Source: Actinocrinis sp035946395 | Lineage (GTDB): Bacteria > Actinomycetota > Actinomycetes > Streptomycetales > Catenulisporaceae | Assembly: GCF_035946395.1 (NCBI RefSeq) | Contig: NZ_DASYZI010000144.1 | Coordinates: 1-64,000, forward strand | Direction: 5' to 3' | Length of the DNA: 64,000 nucleotides | Shown: positions 61,427-64,000 of the stretch, piece after piece | Layout: the number at the start of each line of letters is the position of its first letter | Position numbering within the stretch: the first letter of the stretch is position 1 | Program-made: the position numbers and the translations under genes | Notes under the pieces: model-generated | What the model was told of the DNA's origin: nothing | The model's input: the letters and a program-made list of their open reading frames with translations, nothing else | Databases searched by the model: none

Positions 61427-62812
61427 TCACAGACCCGTGAATCCCCCGGCCCCGGCCGGTATCCGGCGCGGATACGGCAGCGCCTGCCCGGCTTCCGGTT
61501 CGGGGTCCGGGTCCGGATCCCAGTGCGCCATCACGTCGTCCTCGGCGTCCTCGGTGAGCGGCTGCGCGTCGGGTTCCGGCGCCGTCCGGGCCTCGGCGGG
61601 GACACGCTGCGCGACGACCGCCAAGCCGACCGCCACGATGCATAGCCCTGAGATGGTGAAGACCGGGCCCACGTGGAAGGCGCCGGCCAGCGCCGCGCCG
61701 ACCGCGGGGGCGGCCAGTTGCAGCACGGTCGGCAGGATTCCGGCGAAGGCTATGACCCGGCCCATCAGCTCGACCGGGGTGGACGTCTGCAAAATGACCG
61801 GGTACGCGATCAGCAGGCCCGACGCGGCGAAGCCGACGGCGATCGGTATCGGCAGGACCGCGGCGAACGGCGGGTTGTGCGCATGGTCGACGGTCACGCC
61901 GATCACGGCCACGCAGAGGCCTGCCACCGCCTGGGAGATCCCCATCAGACGCAGCGGCCTGACTTTGCCGCCCCACTGGCCGACCAGCACCGTGCCGACG
62001 ACGGCGCCGATCCCGACGCAGGCCAGCCACTCCCCCAGCAGTTCGGGCCTGAAGCCCATGCCGGACAGGGCGAGCGGGGTGAGCGTGTCGAAGGTGAAGA
62101 CCAGGAACACGGTCGCGGCCATGCCGACCACGGCGGTGAGCAGCACCCGCCGGCCGAGGATGAACCGCAGCCCGGCGGCCATCTCGGCGCGCACCCCCGT
62201 CTTGCGGCCGGACGTGCCGGAAGCCGCGAGTTCGGGCCGGGCGATCGGCAGGCCGGCCAGGATCGCCGCCGAGGCGAGGAACGAGGCGCTGTCGGCGACG
62301 AAGGCGCCGTGCGCGCCGACCGTGGCCAGCAGCAGACCGCTGAGACCGGGGCCGACGATCTTGGTGGCCTGCGCGGCGAAGGTGGTCAGGGTGTTGGCGG
62401 ACAGCAGCTCGCCGTCGGGCACCACCCGGCGTATCGCAGCGGCCTCGGCGGGGTTGAACAGCGTGCTGAAACCGACCTTGAGCATCAGCAGCGCCAGCAG
62501 CACGACGATGTTCCCGGCCAGCAGGTAGCACAGGACGATCGCCGCGCGGGCCAGGTCGCAGCCGACCAGCACGGCGCGGGTCGGCAGCCGGTCCGCCAGC
62601 GTTCCGGACAGCGGCGAGACCAGCACCCAGGGCAGCGCGCCGCAGATCGCCACCGCGGCGAGCCCGGCCGCGCCGTCGTGCCAGGTGTAGGCGACCAGGG
62701 AGAGCACGGCGACGAAGTCGAGCCAGTCGCCGAGCTGCGAAACCGTCTGGCCGGCGAAGATCCGCCGGAACCTGGGGATGCGTAAGGCCTCGAACATCTT
62801 GGGTGCCGCCAT
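61427..62812 (-). CDS. MFS exporter of the radical-SAM operon
   Basis: A 461-residue major facilitator with about 12 hydrophobic segments. The loop after TM2 reads GTLADRLPTRAVLVG, matching the family motif-A position. The C-terminal about 45 residues are acidic and disordered (DAQPLTEDAEDDVMAHWDPD). ATG at 62812 is chosen for GGAGGG seven bases upstream; GTG at 62818, overlapping the previous stop, is the alternative. Probable exporter of the mature peptide. The general type resembles the MFS at 19928-21241. Confidence 0.85.
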   Translation of the reverse strand: MAAPKMFEALRIPRFRRIFAGQTVSQLGDWLDFVAVLSLVAYTWHDGAAGLAAVAICGALPWVLVSPLSGTLADRLPTRAVLVGCDLARAAIVLCYLLAGNIVVLLALLMLKVGFSTLFNPAEAAAIRRVVPDGELLSANTLTTFAAQATKIVGPGLSGLLLATVGAHGAFVADSASFLASAAILAGLPIARPELAASGTSGRKTGVRAEMAAGLRFILGRRVLLTAVVGMAATVFLVFTFDTLTPLALSGMGFRPELLGEWLACVGIGAVVGTVLVGQWGGKVRPLRLMGISQAVAGLCVAVIGVTVDHAHNPPFAAVLPIPIAVGFAASGLLIAYPVILQTSTPVELMGRVIAFAGILPTVLQLAAPAVGAALAGAFHVGPVFTISGLCIVAVGLAVVAQRVPAEARTAPEPDAQPLTEDAEDDVMAHWDPDPDPEPEAGQALPYPRRIPAGAGGFTGL

Positions 62813-62814
62813 GG

Positions 62815-63549
62815 TCACTCTCCCTCCGTCGCCATGGTCCTGATCCGGTGCGCGGCCACCCGCCGGTCGGCAAGCTCCTCGAACACGGTGGCGAGCGAGC
62901 CGATCGTGTGCATCGCGCTGACGCCGAGCATGGAGTGGTGCCGCGCGGACAGCGGCAGCGCGTCGATCGCGTCGAACAGCTCGTCGCGGTGCCGCTGGTC
63001 GAGGACCGCGTGCACGTGCATCGTGCGGAAGGCCCTGTCCGGATGACCGGAGCGCTTCGCCAGCAGCTTCGGCAGCTCGGGCGAGCCGGGATAGCCTTCG
63101 AGCACTGCGATATGGCCGAGCAGGCACACCGGATGGTGGTGCGCCAGCCAGTAGTACTGTGCGCCGACGGCGGCCGCGACCGCGGGGCTCGGCATCGCGG
63201 CGAGCAGCTCGCCGGCCTCCGGGCAGATCAGCTCAAGGTCCTGACGGACCCAGTCGTCGTGGCCGTTCTCCTCGTGGATGTGCTTCCCGAGATAGGCCGC
63301 CACGCCGTCGGCCACCGGGTCGCCGGCCAGCTGCTCGCAGCGGGCGATCCCGGCCGCCATCAGGGGAACGGTGGCCCGGATCATCTGGTGCATCGTCTGG
63401 AGGTAGTCGACGTAGCGCCGGTCGAGATCGGGGGCCGACCACACGCGGGCGATGACCGTGTGCAGCGCCGGCAGGGCGAACTCGATCTTCGACTTGAGGA
63501 TCCGCGCGTTCGACCCGGGCGGGGCCGCGAGCGCCGCCGTGCCGCTCAT
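62815..63549 (-). CDS. Heme-oxygenase-like di-iron (iron-containing redox) protein
   Basis: A 244-residue all-helical protein of the heme-oxygenase-like di-iron oxidase group. Candidate ligands lie in HIHEENGHDDWVRQDLE, the histidine-rich YYWLAHHHPVCLLGH and a late HVHAVLDQRHRDELFDAI helix. Family members oxidise or fragment amino acids and peptides using oxygen. ATG at 63549 overlaps the radical-SAM stop as ATGA, so the two are made together and probably act on the same substrate, plausibly the 65-residue peptide. Confidence 0.75.
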   Translation of the reverse strand: MSGTAALAAPPGSNARILKSKIEFALPALHTVIARVWSAPDLDRRYVDYLQTMHQMIRATVPLMAAGIARCEQLAGDPVADGVAAYLGKHIHEENGHDDWVRQDLELICPEAGELLAAMPSPAVAAAVGAQYYWLAHHHPVCLLGHIAVLEGYPGSPELPKLLAKRSGHPDRAFRTMHVHAVLDQRHRDELFDAIDALPLSARHHSMLGVSAMHTIGSLATVFEELADRRVAAHRIRTMATEGE

Positions 63550-64000
63550 ATCGCCGCCTCCACGGATCGCGCGGCCCGGCCCGCCGGCACCGGCTCGCCA
63601 CGGGAGATCCGGCCGACCAGGGACCAGCAGGCGCCGCAGATGCCGGTCGCTTCCCGCGAACCGAGATCCCCGGCCAGCGGATGGCCGGCCAGGCGGCCGA
63701 CGCCTTCCCAGCCGATGACTTGCAGCAGGTCGCTGTCCTGGTAGTGCTTCATGGCGTCGAGCACTTGACCGGAGCTGTCCGCCCGGCGCCGGAACCACGC
63801 GGGGCCGGCGCCCATCAGCACCGCTTCGTTGCAACAGGCCGAGACGACGCCGTCGTAGCGGATCACCCGGGCACGGGCCACCCGGCAGCTGCCGAAGGAC
63901 TCCACGGGACGGCGCCGCGAGACCGAGTAGAGCTCGGCGGCCCGGCCGTATGGCAGCAGCGCGACCTTGTTCAGCTCGACCGTGGACGACCAGCCGGGGC
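63546..64000 (-). CDS. Radical-SAM/SPASM-type protein (5' end outside window)
   Basis: Only the C-terminal 151 residues are visible; the start and the expected CxxxCxxC iron-sulfur motif lie beyond base 64000. The visible part has a SPASM/twitch-like pattern: GSCRVARARVIRYDGVVSACC, then an ICGACWSLVG cysteine pair near the end. Such domains bind auxiliary iron-sulfur clusters in peptide-modifying radical-SAM enzymes. It is the first visible gene of the operon and coupled to the di-iron protein. The assignment rests on this partial pattern. Confidence 0.6.
   Translation of the reverse strand, partial: PGWSSTVELNKVALLPYGRAAELYSVSRRRPVESFGSCRVARARVIRYDGVVSACCNEAVLMGAGPAWFRRRADSSGQVLDAMKHYQDSDLLQVIGWEGVGRLAGHPLAGDLGSREATGICGACWSLVGRISRGEPVPAGRAARSVEAAI

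Noticed and set aside
58167..62528. A 1453-codon open frame on the plus strand
   Set aside because: It lies opposite the cyclase, precursor and MFS genes, which have motifs, ribosome sites and coupled stops. Its translation is low-complexity Arg/Gly/Ala-rich with no domain, an artefact of high GC.

Overview
This window is a very GC-rich chromosomal segment from an actinomycete. The organisation is Streptomyces-like (Streptomycetales or Catenulisporales type), but the genus cannot be fixed from sequence alone. The evidence is strong G/C bias at third codon positions, frequent GTG starts, ATGA/GTGA translational coupling, an LAxTG sortase-anchored surface protein, a Tat-exported esterase, a sugar ABC importer without its own ATPase, ROK and LacI-type regulators, and two specialised-metabolism loci. 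I see no rRNA, tRNA, CRISPR array, insertion sequence or replication origin.

Layout. 1-1.9 kb: 3'-truncated gene for a wall-anchored choice-of-anchor-A surface protein with a long Ser-Pro-Glu stalk. 2.3-36.6 kb: an interrupted nonribosomal-peptide locus. Its plus-strand genes are a TauD-type dioxygenase, an ABCG-type transporter, a class V PLP enzyme, a phenylalanine-hydroxylase homologue, a C-C-A-T-TE NRPS and a class III aminotransferase. Its minus-strand genes are an MFS exporter and one long operon from 35.2 to 22.7 kb: C-A-T NRPS, desaturase, FeeM-like acyltransferase, aminotransferase/SRPBCC fusion, acyl ligase, metal-ligand-deficient amidohydrolase, carrier protein, intact amidohydrolase, P450 and FHA-like/HTH regulator. 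An O-methyltransferase diverges from that operon. Inside the locus lie apparently unrelated genes: CorA, a CE15 glucuronoyl esterase with xylan-type operator boxes, and a fibronectin-III protein.

36.6-46 kb: a membrane protein, three secreted proteins of unknown role, MarR with a ClC channel, and MerR with a stand-alone effector-binding protein. 46.4-52.2 kb: a DeoR/LacI hybrid regulator and a hydroxyacid dehydrogenase, divergent from a lipoprotein plus two-permease sugar importer. 52.3-55.9 kb: a 59-residue zinc-ribbon protein, an ABC-2 drug or antibiotic exporter pair, and a ROK regulator.

56.3-64 kb: a minus-strand operon with the look of an unusual RiPP system. It holds a radical-SAM/SPASM protein (5' end outside the window), a heme-oxygenase-like diiron protein, an MFS exporter, a 65-residue Cys-free peptide ending in Trp behind a perfect Shine-Dalgarno, a class III adenylate cyclase/ATPase/TPR regulator, a cytoplasmic subtilase and a GAF protein.

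The two most promising systems are the NRPS operon, with its paired intact and ligand-deficient amidohydrolases around a free carrier protein, and the radical-SAM/diiron/Trp-terminal-peptide operon with its signalling cyclase.
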